Source: Corynebacterium lowii
Lineage (GTDB): Bacteria; Actinomycetota; Actinomycetes; Mycobacteriales; Mycobacteriaceae
Direction: 5' to 3'
Length of the DNA stretch: 64,000 bases
NCBI RefSeq assembly: GCF_001412085.1
Contig: NZ_LKEV01000001.1
Span: 62,001 to 126,000 of the forward strand
In this document: positions 40,341-47,926 of the stretch, piece after piece
Layout: the number at the start of each line of letters is the position of its first letter
Numbering within the stretch: position 1 is the stretch's first letter
Notes under the pieces: generated by a model
What the model saw: only the letters and a program-made list of their open reading frames with translations
What the model was told of the DNA's origin: nothing
The model's database searches: none
Made by a program: the position numbers and the translations under genes

Positions 40341-40583
40341 CTACAGAGTGGAACCTGGTACTGCGAAGTACTCGCTCACTATCTCTTCAACAATCCCGTA
40401 AGGGTGCTTTCCCTCGCGGAGCGCGCGGGCGTTGAGCTGCGCCCATACGTGCTCGCTGAAGTGGGGGCCGGTGTAATGGGGGTTGGCCTGGGGCTGGGCG
40501 TGGCTAAAGTCCATGCCAGCCTCGGCTTCTTGAACGAGGGCTTGGATTGCGCTTTCACTTAATGCAGGGGCGCGATTCTCCAT
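40341..40583 (-). CDS. Ribbon-helix-helix antitoxin-like protein (orphan)
   Basis: The 80-residue product starts MENRAPALSESAIQALVQEA and has GMDFSHAQPQ, then HFSEHVWAQLNARALREGKHPYGIVEEIVSEYF. This is the layout of small antitoxins with an N-terminal 'LT..I..L..EAE.G.D' segment and a C-terminal ribbon-helix-helix domain. No toxin gene is seen on either side: downstream lies the sulfonate operon end and upstream gyrA on the other strand. It may be a leftover or a stand-alone regulator. Confidence 0.6.
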   Translation of the reverse strand: MENRAPALSESAIQALVQEAEAGMDFSHAQPQANPHYTGPHFSEHVWAQLNARALREGKHPYGIVEEIVSEYFAVPGSTL

Positions 40584-40767
40584 TCTTCTACTTCTAGCAG
40601 GTAGGAGAGCGTTCACCCAGCCTGCCCGCACGATACCGCTCTACAGGAGCGCTCGCGGCGTCGATAAGCAGGTATCACTTTGATACCGCCCCCTTCCCGC
40701 AATGCCGCCACGGCCCGCTGAGGGCACTAAGATGGGCGGGGAATGTTCTTCCATAGAGAAGGTGAGT

Positions 40768-43353
40768 ATGAGCGAGGATAACAACGGGTCGGGCAATGAC
40801 CTGTTCGATCGCATCCACCCCATTGACATCAATGAGGAGATGCAGTCGAGTTATATCGACTACGCGATGTCCGTGATTGTGGGCCGCGCGTTGCCGGAGG
40901 TGCGCGACGGCCTCAAGCCGGTGCACCGCCGTATTCTGTACGCGATGTTCGATTCCGGGTACCGCCCGGAGCGCGGCTACGTGAAGTCCGCGCGCCCGGT
41001 TTCGGACACGATGGGTCAGTTCCACCCCCACGGCGATAGCGCTATTTATGACACTCTGGTGCGCCTGGCGCAGAGCTGGAACATGCGCTACCCGCTGGTG
41101 GATGGCCAGGGTAACTTCGGCTCCCGCGGTAACGACGGCCCCGCCGCCATGCGTTATACGGAGTGCCGCCTGACGCCGCTGGCGATGGAGATGGTGCGCG
41201 ATATTCGTGAGAATGCCGTGGACTTCTCGCCCAACTACGACGGCAAGACGATGGAGCCGGATGTTCTGCCCTCCAGGGTGCCGAACCTCCTGATGAATGG
41301 CTCCGGCGGTATCGCCGTGGGCATGGCCACGAATATCCCGCCGCATAACCTCAACGAGCTGGCCGACGCCATTTATTGGCTGTTGAGCAACCCGGAGGCG
41401 GAGGAAAAGGAGGCTCTGGAGGCGTGCATGAAGTACGTCAAGGGTCCCGATTTCCCCACTGCGGGGCTCATCGTGGGCGACCAGGGCATCAAGGACGCCT
41501 ACACCACCGGGCGCGGTTCCATCCGCATGCGTGGCGTGACCAGCATCGAGGAGCAGGGCAACCGCCAGACCATCGTTATTACGGAACTGCCTTACCAGGT
41601 GAACCCGGATAACCTCGTCTCCAATATCGCGGAGCAGGTGGCCAACGGGAAACTCGCGGGTATCTCCAAGATCGACGATGAAACTTCCGATCGCGTGGGC
41701 CTGCGCATCGTTATCACGCTTAAGCGCGACGCCGTGCCGCGCGTGGTGCTCAATAACCTCTACAAGCACTCCCAGCTGCAAACGAACTTCGGCGCCAACA
41801 TGCTCTCCATCGTGGAGGGCGTGCCGCGCACCCTGCGCCTGGACCAGATGCTGCGTAACTACGTGGCGCACCAGATCGACGTCATCGTGCGCCGTACCCA
41901 GTTCCGCCTGGACAAGGCCGAGGAGCGCGCCCACATCCTGCGTGGCCTGGTCAAGGCTCTCGACGCCCTCGATGAGGTCATTGCTCTCATCCGCCGCTCC
42001 GCCACGGTGGACGTTGCGCGCACGGGCTTGATGGAGCTTCTCGACGTCGATGAGGTACAGGCCGATCACATCCTGGCGATGCAGTTGCGCCGCCTGGCGG
42101 CCCTGGAACGCCAGAAGATCATTGACGAACTCGAAGAGGTAGAGGCCCTGATTGCCGACCTCAAGGACATTCTGGCCTCCCCCGAGCGCCAGCGCTCCAT
42201 CGTCCGCGACGAGTTGGCGGAGATCGTCGAAAAGCATGGCGACGAGCGCCGCACCCAGATCGTCGCTGCCTCCGGCGATGTGTCCGAGGAGGATCTCATC
42301 GCCCGCGAAAACGTGGTGGTGACCATCACCTCTACCGGCTATGCCAAGCGCACCAAGGTGGACGCCTATAAGTCCCAGAAGCGCGGCGGCAAGGGCGTGC
42401 GCGGCGCGGAGCTGAAATCCGACGACGTGGTACGGCACTTCTTCGTGTGCTCCACCCACGATTGGATACTCTTCTTCACCAATTTCGGCCGCGTGTACCG
42501 CCTCAAGGCCTACGAACTGCCCGAGGCCTCCCGCACCGCGCGCGGCCAGCACGTGGCTAACCTGCTGGAACTTCAGCCGGAGGAGCGCATCGCGCAGGTC
42601 ATTCAGATTCAGTCCTACGAGGACGCTCCCTTCCTCGTGCTCGCCACCGTGCAGGGCCGCGTGAAGAAGTCCCGCCTGGCCGACTATGAGACCAACCGCG
42701 CGGGCGGGCTCATCGCCATCAACCTCGGCGAGGGCGACCGCCTCATCGGCGCCGCGCTCTGCTCCGAGGAAAGCGAACTGCTGCTTGTTTCCGAGGAAGG
42801 CCAAGCCATTCGTTTTACCGCCGACGACGAGCAACTGCGCCCGATGGGCCGCGCCACCGCCGGTGTGAAGGGCATGCGCTTCCGCGGCGAGGACCAACTG
42901 CTCGCCATGTGCGTGGTGCGCGACGGCGGCTCCCTGCTCGTGGCCACCTCCGGCGGCTACGGCAAGCGCACCCCCATCGAGGAGTACAACTCCCAGGGAC
43001 GCGGCGGCCTGGGCGTGGTGACTTTCAAGTACACCCCCAAGCGCGGCAAGCTCATCGGCGCGATGACCGTGGACGAGGACGATGAAATCTTCGCCATCAC
43101 CTCCGCCGGCGGCGTGATCCGCACCGAGGTGGCCCAGATTCGCCCCTCCTCCCGCGCCACGATGGGCGTGCGCCTGGTGAACCTGGAAAAGGACGTGGAG
43201 CTCTTTGCTATTGACCGCAACGTGGAAGGCGAGGGCGAACAAGAAGCCAGCGCCGTGGCCACGGGCAAAGTAAGCAGCCCCGCCGAGGAAGAAGCCCCCG
43301 CGCAGACCCTCCCCGGGGTAGAATCTGATCCGACCTCCGGCAGCAACGACTAG
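40768..43353 (+). CDS. gyrA: DNA gyrase subunit A
   Basis: GyrA is the DNA breakage-reunion subunit of gyrase. The protein of about 861 residues has the winged-helix/tower domains with catalytic AMRYTECRL and a C-terminal beta-pinwheel containing the GyrA box ([11 protein letters not shown]). The quinolone-resistance region reads [10 protein letters not shown] with Ser91 and Asp95, the susceptible residues. The ATG at 40768 follows GAAGGTGAG; an earlier open frame to 40702 is not needed. The C-terminus ends in an acidic low-complexity tail. Confidence 0.97.
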   Translation: MSEDNNGSGNDLFDRIHPIDINEEMQSSYIDYAMSVIVGRALPEVRDGLKPVHRRILYAMFDSGYRPERGYVKSARPVSDTMGQFHPHGDSAIYDTLVRLAQSWNMRYPLVDGQGNFGSRGNDGPAAMRYTECRLTPLAMEMVRDIRENAVDFSPNYDGKTMEPDVLPSRVPNLLMNGSGGIAVGMATNIPPHNLNELADAIYWLLSNPEAEEKEALEACMKYVKGPDFPTAGLIVGDQGIKDAYTTGRGSIRMRGVTSIEEQGNRQTIVITELPYQVNPDNLVSNIAEQVANGKLAGISKIDDETSDRVGLRIVITLKRDAVPRVVLNNLYKHSQLQTNFGANMLSIVEGVPRTLRLDQMLRNYVAHQIDVIVRRTQFRLDKAEERAHILRGLVKALDALDEVIALIRRSATVDVARTGLMELLDVDEVQADHILAMQLRRLAALERQKIIDELEEVEALIADLKDILASPERQRSIVRDELAEIVEKHGDERRTQIVAASGDVSEEDLIARENVVVTITSTGYAKRTKVDAYKSQKRGGKGVRGAELKSDDVVRHFFVCSTHDWILFFTNFGRVYRLKAYELPEASRTARGQHVANLLELQPEERIAQVIQIQSYEDAPFLVLATVQGRVKKSRLADYETNRAGGLIAINLGEGDRLIGAALCSEESELLLVSEEGQAIRFTADDEQLRPMGRATAGVKGMRFRGEDQLLAMCVVRDGGSLLVATSGGYGKRTPIEEYNSQGRGGLGVVTFKYTPKRGKLIGAMTVDEDDEIFAITSAGGVIRTEVAQIRPSSRATMGVRLVNLEKDVELFAIDRNVEGEGEQEASAVATGKVSSPAEEEAPAQTLPGVESDPTSGSND

Positions 43354-43365
43354 AGGAATCAGCAG

Positions 43366-43707
43366 ATGGCATACAGAGAAGTAGTGGTATCGCGCATACC
43401 ACCGATGGCCGCGTTCCGCGTGGCCCTGGCACTCTCCCTCGTGGGACTCGTGGCGTGGATACTCTGCGTGGTTCTCCTCTACCTGGGGCTGAACACCGTG
43501 GGTGTATGGGACAGCCTCAACTCCGTGATCGGCGGAATCGGCGGCGAGGGAATCATCAACTTTGGCGTGGTGATTAGCGTATCCGCCCTCCTGGGGGCGC
43601 TGGTGGCCATCCTGACCACGCTCCTGGCTCCGCTATGCGCCATCATCTACAACTCCGTGGTGGACCTCTTTGGCGGACTGGCCCTGGAGATTGAGGACGC
43701 GCGCTAA
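43366..43707 (+). CDS. DUF3566 membrane protein
   Basis: The 113-residue protein has two hydrophobic segments (about residues 18-42 and 62-98) flanking the loop TVGVWDSLNSVIGGIGGEG. DUF3566 genes lie directly downstream of gyrA across Mycobacteriales (Rv0007 in M. tuberculosis). It starts 12 bp after gyrA, so it is probably co-transcribed. Function is unknown; a structural link to CwsA or division has been proposed for neighbours in mycobacteria but nothing here tests it. Confidence 0.88.
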   Translation: MAYREVVVSRIPPMAAFRVALALSLVGLVAWILCVVLLYLGLNTVGVWDSLNSVIGGIGGEGIINFGVVISVSALLGALVAILTTLLAPLCAIIYNSVVDLFGGLALEIEDAR

Positions 43708-43723
43708 GGGTGCGCTGCGTGGC

Positions 43724-43881
43724 CTCTGTACGTCTTGTGTGCTTTGTGCGTACAGAGCGCACAGTAAGGCGTGGCGCTGTGGTGGCGTGATGGCATACTG
43801 TGATGGTTTACAGAGCCCTGCGGGGGCACTAATTACCCGTGTGAACTGGTGATTTGTGCCCCTGCGGGAGCGCTCTGTAAA
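43724..43881. repeat. Two stem-loops between DUF3566 and tRNA-Ile
   Basis: Stem 1 is CTCTGTACG (43724-43732) with CGTACAGAG (43749-43757). Stem 2 is TTTACAGAG (43807-43815) with CTCTGTAAA (43873-43881), enclosing a second perfect pair GGGGCAC/GTGCCCC (43823-43829 with 43856-43862). Both share the CTCTGTA arm. They may terminate gyrA-DUF3566 transcripts or form the leader of the tRNA transcript. Confidence 0.6.
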
Positions 43882-43898
43882 GTACATACACGTTCCAA

Positions 43899-43975
43899 GG
43901 GCCTATAGCTCAGTCGGTTAGAGCGCATCGCTGATAACGATGAGGTCGCAAGTTCGATTCTTGCTAGGCCCACCA
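43899..43975 (+). tRNA. ileT: tRNA-Ile (anticodon GAT)
   Basis: A complete cloverleaf of 77 nt with encoded CCA is visible: acceptor GGGCCTA pairs with TAGGCCC, D-arm AGCTCAGTCGGTTAGAGC, anticodon GAT at 43933-43935 and T-arm GTTCGATTC. It lies 11 bp before tRNA-Ala, the conserved pair after gyrA. Confidence 0.97.
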
Positions 43976-43985
43976 AAGGGACAAT

Positions 43986-44058
43986 GGGGCATTAGCTCAA
44001 TTGGTAGAGCATCTGCTTTGCAAGCAGAAGGTCAGGAGTTCGATTCTCCTATGCTCCA
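43986..44058 (+). tRNA. alaT: tRNA-Ala (anticodon TGC), integration target
   Basis: The 73-nt cloverleaf has acceptor GGGGCAT pairing with ATGCTCC, anticodon TGC at 44019-44021 in the loop TTTGCAA, and T-arm GTTCGATTC. CCA is not encoded. The 3' 42 nt are part of the attL repeat, so the integrated element rebuilds the tRNA 3' end. Confidence 0.97.
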
Positions 44059-44060
44059 CA
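44017..44060 (+). repeat. attL core repeat
   Basis: The 44 bp from TTTGCAAGCAG to ATGCTCCACA are identical to 53680-53723. They cover the anticodon loop through the acceptor end of tRNA-Ala plus two bases, the standard target of tyrosine integrases. Confidence 0.95.
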
Positions 44061-44120
44061 ACATATTCTAGCAGGTCAAGGGCGGTTTTCAGAGCACTGA
44101 GAACCGGCCTTCATCATTCC

Positions 44121-44142
44121 CAGTTTCGCACCAGTTTCGCAC
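44121..44142 (+). repeat. Integrase arm-type tandem site, left end
   Basis: Two abutting copies of the 11-mer CAGTTTCGCAC. An identical 22-bp pair in the same orientation lies near the other end (53553-53574). Tandem 10-11 bp direct repeats flanking the core on both sides are typical of tyrosine-integrase arm sites. Confidence 0.75.
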
Positions 44143-44702
44143 GGCGCGAAAAGCACGAGCACCGGCAACCACGTGAGCGCCCACCGCCCCACCCCGTGCC
44201 CATTGTGGTGTGCAGTGGTCTGATGTTTGCACACTGTGGTGGGCACGAGGCTGGGTAACGATGAGCGTCACACAGAGGGGTGGGGGCCTCAGAGATGAGT
44301 ACCAGGCCCCGGCCTATGTGGGTTTGGTGAAGCCCCCGGCTCCGGGAACCTTCTAGACGCGCGCCCCTGGCTTTGCTGGGCTAGGCGGCGGGGGCCGGGG
44401 GTGCGGGGTGCGTGTTGAATCAAGGCCACCGCTTGCGCGCCGGAAACCAGCCGCCGCCGGGGTAGGGACTTTCGCGCAAAAATGAGCACCAGGCCCCCGG
44501 CCCCGCGTGGCCCTAGCAGTGCGGCCTTGACTCCCTTCAAACGCGGGCATGAGCCAGCCCCCTGGTCGTGGCCTTAGCCGGGGAGTAGGTGGGCCGGGAT
44601 AAGCCAGGGGGCCTTGCAGCCGGTCATTTTTGACCATGCGCCCCGGCCCCGGTGCCGCGCGCCACACGGGCCAGGGGCGGGCCACGCGGCTAGGGCAGGG
44701 GC
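44143..44702. other. Gene-poor, very GC-rich left arm of the element
   Basis: No coding sequence can be supported. Open frames on the minus strand (44289-44685) have Pro/Arg/Gly-rich products typical of chance frames in GC-rich DNA. Similar segments around ACCAGGCCCC recur at about 44300 and 44490, which suggests degenerate internal repeats. Confidence 0.5.
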
Positions 44703-44942
44703 TTAGACAAGCCCAGGGCCAGCCTTCCCGCGCCGGGCGCGCACCTCTTCTGGTGAGGTATCGAGCCTAATCATTCCCGTGTCGTGAAGTTCCTGGGCAA
44801 ACGCCCACGCATCATCAATGACCTCCCTATCAGAGTCACCATGCACCCACTGGGCTAAGTCCTCGGGCATACCAGCGGACTTCATCACCACCCCCGCAAT
44901 CGCCTTCCCCCGCTCCTGATCGTATCGCTTACTCGTCCCCAT
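44703..44942 (-). CDS. Hypothetical protein, element cargo
   Basis: The ATG at 44942 gives a 79-residue acidic-basic helical protein (MGTSKRYDQERGKAIAGVVM, then GMPEDLAQWVHGDSDREVIDDAWAFAQEL). Its start overlaps the upstream gene by 14 bp, making it the last gene of a tight four-gene block. No family is recognised. A longer open frame to 45107 overlaps the neighbour and is not used. Confidence 0.6.
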   Translation of the reverse strand: MGTSKRYDQERGKAIAGVVMKSAGMPEDLAQWVHGDSDREVIDDAWAFAQELHDTGMIRLDTSPEEVRARRGKAGPGLV

Positions 44943-45288
44943 AGATGCGCCTGCCAATCTCATCAATAGTTTCATCATCACCAGGGGCACGACAAGGCTC
45001 ATGGCCTGCGATACGTCGCCCAATGGCCTCCAACTCCGCACGAGTGGGGGCCGGGGCCTGGTATTCCGGCTGGGCTTGCCGCGTAGGTGGGGTCGGGTGT
45101 AAGCCACACCAGCCGCGTTCTACCGGCTCCCTCGGCGGGGCAGGACGATACGACCCCGGCTTACGGACGGTGTTTTTCACCCCACCTAGATCCTCGGTAA
45201 CAATCCGCGGCATTGCTAGGCCCTCGCTTTTCCCGCGCCACGGCATATTGCGCAGTTCTTGCCCGGTAGGGCCGGTTGCTAATCCCAT
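44929..45288 (-). CDS. Hypothetical protein, element cargo
   Basis: About 119 residues from the ATG at 45288 (MGLATGPTGQELRNMPWRGK). The middle is proline-rich and probably disordered (APPREPVERGWCGLHPTPP); the C-terminus has a helical motif repeated twice, AIGRRIAG and EIGRRIYG. It overlaps genes on both sides. No homologue is recognised; the repeated GRRI motif may be a binding element. Confidence 0.6.
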   Translation of the reverse strand: MGLATGPTGQELRNMPWRGKSEGLAMPRIVTEDLGGVKNTVRKPGSYRPAPPREPVERGWCGLHPTPPTRQAQPEYQAPAPTRAELEAIGRRIAGHEPCRAPGDDETIDEIGRRIYGDE

Positions 45289-46265
45289 GCCCAAGCCCCT
45301 TCCTCTCGCATAGCGGCTTCCACCTGCCCAGCTGACATATCCTTACGCGCCTTCAAGATGGCACGGTTACCCCTATGCAGCGCGCCCACAGCAGCATGAT
45401 CGTTGAACGCGAACCGCCACGACCTCACCGCCGCGATAGCGTCCACACGGGCCTGATACTCCTGCTTATCCGCCCCAAACGGATCAGCCAACACCTCTAG
45501 ACACCCCTCAGCCTGGCCCGTGGCTACCAGTTCCTCCACCTTCCGGCCCGTTGCCAACACCGCGCAACCCGTCGCGTCAAAAACCAAAGCGTCATAGTCC
45601 GGCAGATACTCCTGACTTGGCTCCATGCCCACACTTCGATCCACGCCCATCAGCCATTGCAACACAAATGGCTGGTAGAACTCCTCATAGTGATGCCATG
45701 CGGCTTCCAGAGCGCGGCGGGCCTCCAACTCCTCACCAGAAATCTCTGATACGTCCACATCCTGCAACAAGCCCACGAAAAACACCCCGCCAGGCCCGCT
45801 TAACACCTCTTCTTGTACCGTGCCCGGAAGGTTCCCCCACGCCTCAATGACCCCACGCAAACGAGCATCAACCTCATCACGCAGCACCGGCAAGCACGAC
45901 TTCCGCAACGCGGACACCGCATACTCCGGCTTATCCTCCAAACGCTGGTACTCCTCACGAGCAGCAGCACACACCGTCTGCACCCGCGAAAAACCCGAAC
46001 CTGTAGGCAGGGAACGCGCCCCAAAGCCCTCCAACTTCTTCTTCACCGCCGCTGGGGTCATCTCGCCTTGGGCCACCAAACGGCCCAACTCGGCTACCTC
46101 ACCCTTGGCTGGCCCGGCCAACGCCTCAGCTAAGGCCGTGACCTGGGCATCAATCCGGCGATCAGCCTCTTCCATCTCCTCGGCCAGCGGAGGAATCACC
46201 GGCGCGTTCTCCTCGGCCGCGTACTCATAAAACGGTGCCAACCGCTTCCCAAAAAACCCACTCAT
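45279..46265 (-). CDS. Hypothetical protein of 328 residues, main cargo gene of the element
   Basis: The ATG at 46265 follows GAGGTAGAGGGG and gives a soluble, mostly helical protein (MSGFFGKRLAPFYEYAAEEN ... MREEGAWAWD). Two halves can be seen: a charged coiled-coil-like N-terminal half (EEMEEADRRIDAQVTALAEAL) and a C-terminal half with LPDYDALVFDATGCAVLATGRKVEELVATG. No catalytic motif or known phage structural family is recognised. It is the largest unknown gene of the island and therefore the best candidate for its specific function. Confidence 0.65.
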   Translation of the reverse strand: MSGFFGKRLAPFYEYAAEENAPVIPPLAEEMEEADRRIDAQVTALAEALAGPAKGEVAELGRLVAQGEMTPAAVKKKLEGFGARSLPTGSGFSRVQTVCAAAREEYQRLEDKPEYAVSALRKSCLPVLRDEVDARLRGVIEAWGNLPGTVQEEVLSGPGGVFFVGLLQDVDVSEISGEELEARRALEAAWHHYEEFYQPFVLQWLMGVDRSVGMEPSQEYLPDYDALVFDATGCAVLATGRKVEELVATGQAEGCLEVLADPFGADKQEYQARVDAIAAVRSWRFAFNDHAAVGALHRGNRAILKARKDMSAGQVEAAMREEGAWAWD

Positions 46266-46275
46266 GCTTACCCCT

Positions 46276-46590
46276 CTACCTCTCTGCTTGTGCTTCCAGG
46301 CGTAGCTGGCGCTCATGGGCCACGGCTAACGCCTCTAGTTCTTCCTCGCTCATCGACGCCACGCGATCAATGAGCATCGTCATACGCTTTTCAATCCGCA
46401 CGCTCGGTACCCAGCCCTTCGGCTTCTCACCACGACGCGCCGCGCGCGCCCATGCAGAATGAGCCTCACGGCACCGCTGACACGGCGACTCCCGCTTACG
46501 GATATGGTGCTGGTAGCCCGCGTTCGAGCCACACTTCTTCCTCATACGCGGCGGGGACTTCCCCGCCCGGTTACGCTGCTTGGTCTCCAT
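46276..46590 (-). CDS. Small Cys-rich actinophage-type protein
   Basis: The ATG at 46590 gives a basic 104-residue protein with the pattern CGSNAGYQHHIRKRESPCQRCREAH, a Cys/His cluster common in small actinophage proteins and likely a zinc site (C-x16-C-x2-C with nearby His). The C-terminal half is helical (MSEEELEALAVAHERQLRL). It is first in the cargo block, 10 bp before the 328-residue gene. A DNA- or RNA-binding role is possible but not shown. Confidence 0.6.
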   Translation of the reverse strand: METKQRNRAGKSPPRMRKKCGSNAGYQHHIRKRESPCQRCREAHSAWARAARRGEKPKGWVPSVRIEKRMTMLIDRVASMSEEELEALAVAHERQLRLEAQAER

Positions 46591-46896
46591 GCCCCTATCG
46601 TGAAACACCCTGCATAAAACGTTCCATTCTGCGACACCCCGCCGCGTAAAACGTCCCCTGTAAAACATCGGCGGCCACAAACCCGTTACCCGTTTCCCAC
46701 CCCGAAAAAGGAAACGCCCGGAAGTTTCCCAACACCCCACCTGACCAGCGGCAACCACCATTCAGCAGAAGTAGTTAGAGGGCTGAAATAATGTGAAACG
46801 CGGCCTAAAAAGCCCTGTGCGTGGATTCCTCGTAAAACCGGGAGGTGGGAGGGGTCTACCCCTTGGGGGAGGGTACCCCCACCCCTTCGCTTGTGA
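46591..46896. other. Intergenic stretch upstream of the cargo block
   Basis: No gene is supported. The minus-strand promoter of the cargo block should lie here. The region near 46830-46880 contains G-runs and C-runs (GGGGGAGGGTACCCCCACCCC) that can form a short hairpin. Confidence 0.4.
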
Positions 46897-47160
46897 GGGT
46901 TGCCTTAGTTGCTTGTATTGTGCTTTGTGATTGCTTCTCATTAAGTATTGTCATGCTTGTGTGTTGTTCTTTTGTTTCTTGCCTTGTTGTTGAGTTGTTT
47001 GCTGTTCACCGTTCTGTTGTGTTTGTTTCTTGTTCTTTCTTCTTATTGTTTGTTGTTTGCTTTCTTCTTTCTCTTCTCTTTCTTTCTGTTTGTTGTTTCT
47101 TCTTTTGTCTTGTTGTGTTTATGCTGCTTGCTGTTGTTGGTGTGTTGGTTGTGTGTAGCT
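46897..47160. repeat. T-rich, A-poor low-complexity tract
   Basis: Hand counting of 46921-47160 gives about 59% T and about 5% A on the plus strand, built of TTGTT, TTCTT and TGTTG units. The minus strand is correspondingly A-rich. It lies directly downstream of the gene at 47119 and overlaps its last codons. Such tracts can act as unwinding elements or unstructured 3' RNA. Confidence 0.75.
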
Positions 47161-47592
47161 TTTAAGTATTGTTCTGAGTTGTTTCTTTGCTCTGGCTTTG
47201 CGCTCGTAGCTGCGTGGTGCTTTATCGTCGGTAATGCGTGATGGTGTTTCTCTCTGGAAGTACATGCGATAGAGTTCGTCGGCTGCACCGCTGGCTAATT
47301 GCTCCCATGTCACAGAGCGCAGTACCGGCCAATGGCGGTGAACAGTGTGGTGAACGATGTCCTTGGGAACGCCTAGGCGGCGGGCTAAGGCCCGGTTCTT
47401 TTCGCCGGGTAGCCGCATGGCCTCGATGAGGGCGTAGGCGAGGGAGACGGGCCATTCCTTCACGCGGGGGTCATGGTCGGCTCCGATGGTGCCGGAGGCG
47501 TATTGGGCGTCGTGGTGGTGGCAGAGACCTAGCCCATATCGGGTGTGGGGGTTCTGTGGTCGGGGGCAGTCAAGGCGAGCGCAACGAGGCAT
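47119..47592 (-). CDS. Phage-like protein with Cys/His N-terminus
   Basis: About 157 residues from the ATG at 47592 (MPRCARLDCPRPQNPHTRYG, then LGLCHHHDAQYASG). The C-x4-C ... C-x-H-H pattern is a likely zinc finger and is frequent in actinophage small proteins. The middle has a helix-turn-helix-like stretch (KNRALARRLGVPKDIVHHTVHRH) that fits DNA binding. The C-terminus turns into a Lys/Gln-rich tail (THQQQQAA) as the reading frame enters the T-rich tract. An ATG at 47601 is also possible. A DNA-binding role is inferred. Confidence 0.6.
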   Translation of the reverse strand: MPRCARLDCPRPQNPHTRYGLGLCHHHDAQYASGTIGADHDPRVKEWPVSLAYALIEAMRLPGEKNRALARRLGVPKDIVHHTVHRHWPVLRSVTWEQLASGAADELYRMYFQRETPSRITDDKAPRSYERKARAKKQLRTILKSYTQPTHQQQQAA

Positions 47593-47720
47593 GGACACCA
47601 TGCCACCGCGCGGGGTGAGGGTGGGCGCGCACTGCGACGGCGGGCGGGAATCGGGGCATAGACCTTATGGCTCGGCCCGGTACGCCCTATAACGTATGAG
47701 AGTATGAGTCACGGAACCTA

Positions 47721-47904
47721 AGACCGTTGAGACCGCCTGGTCAGAGGGTGGTTCCGTAAGGTTACGGTCTTGAGACCGCAAACCCCCACATAGTGTTCAA
47801 TGTCACTACATGGGGGTGAAAATAGGCTCTGACCAGGCGGTCTTAACGGTCTCGGTACGGTCTTAGTACGGAACTAGGCTCTGACCAGGCGGAATATACG
47901 GTCT
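47721..47904. repeat. Iteron-like repeat array, candidate origin of the element
   Basis: An 18-bp direct repeat, TAGGCTCTGACCAGGCGG, occurs at 47823-47840 and 47875-47892, with an inverted partial copy CCGCCTGGTCAGAG at 47733-47746. The 7-mer ACGGTCT occurs at 47764, 47846, 47857 and 47898, with an inverted copy at 47721. Two hairpins lie inside: CCGTAA/TTACGG near 47755 and an imperfect 13-bp pair CCCCCACATAGTG/CACTACATGGGGG at about 47783-47816. It lies between the helicase stop and the gene at 47119. Confidence 0.75.
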
Positions 47905-47926
47905 CGGTGGTTTTACTTCACGGTGG

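Noticed and set aside
44289..44685. Minus-strand frames in the left arm of the element
   Set aside because: Pro/Arg/Gly-rich products typical of chance frames in very GC-rich DNA; no start signals.
46845..47165. Hydrophobic 106-codon plus-strand frame
   Set aside because: It is a by-product of the T-rich tract (Phe, Leu, Val, Cys codons); no ribosome site and no protein-like pattern.
47700..47910. CRISPR array
   Set aside because: Repeats are few, irregularly spaced, partly inverted and without cas genes; they fit an iteron region.
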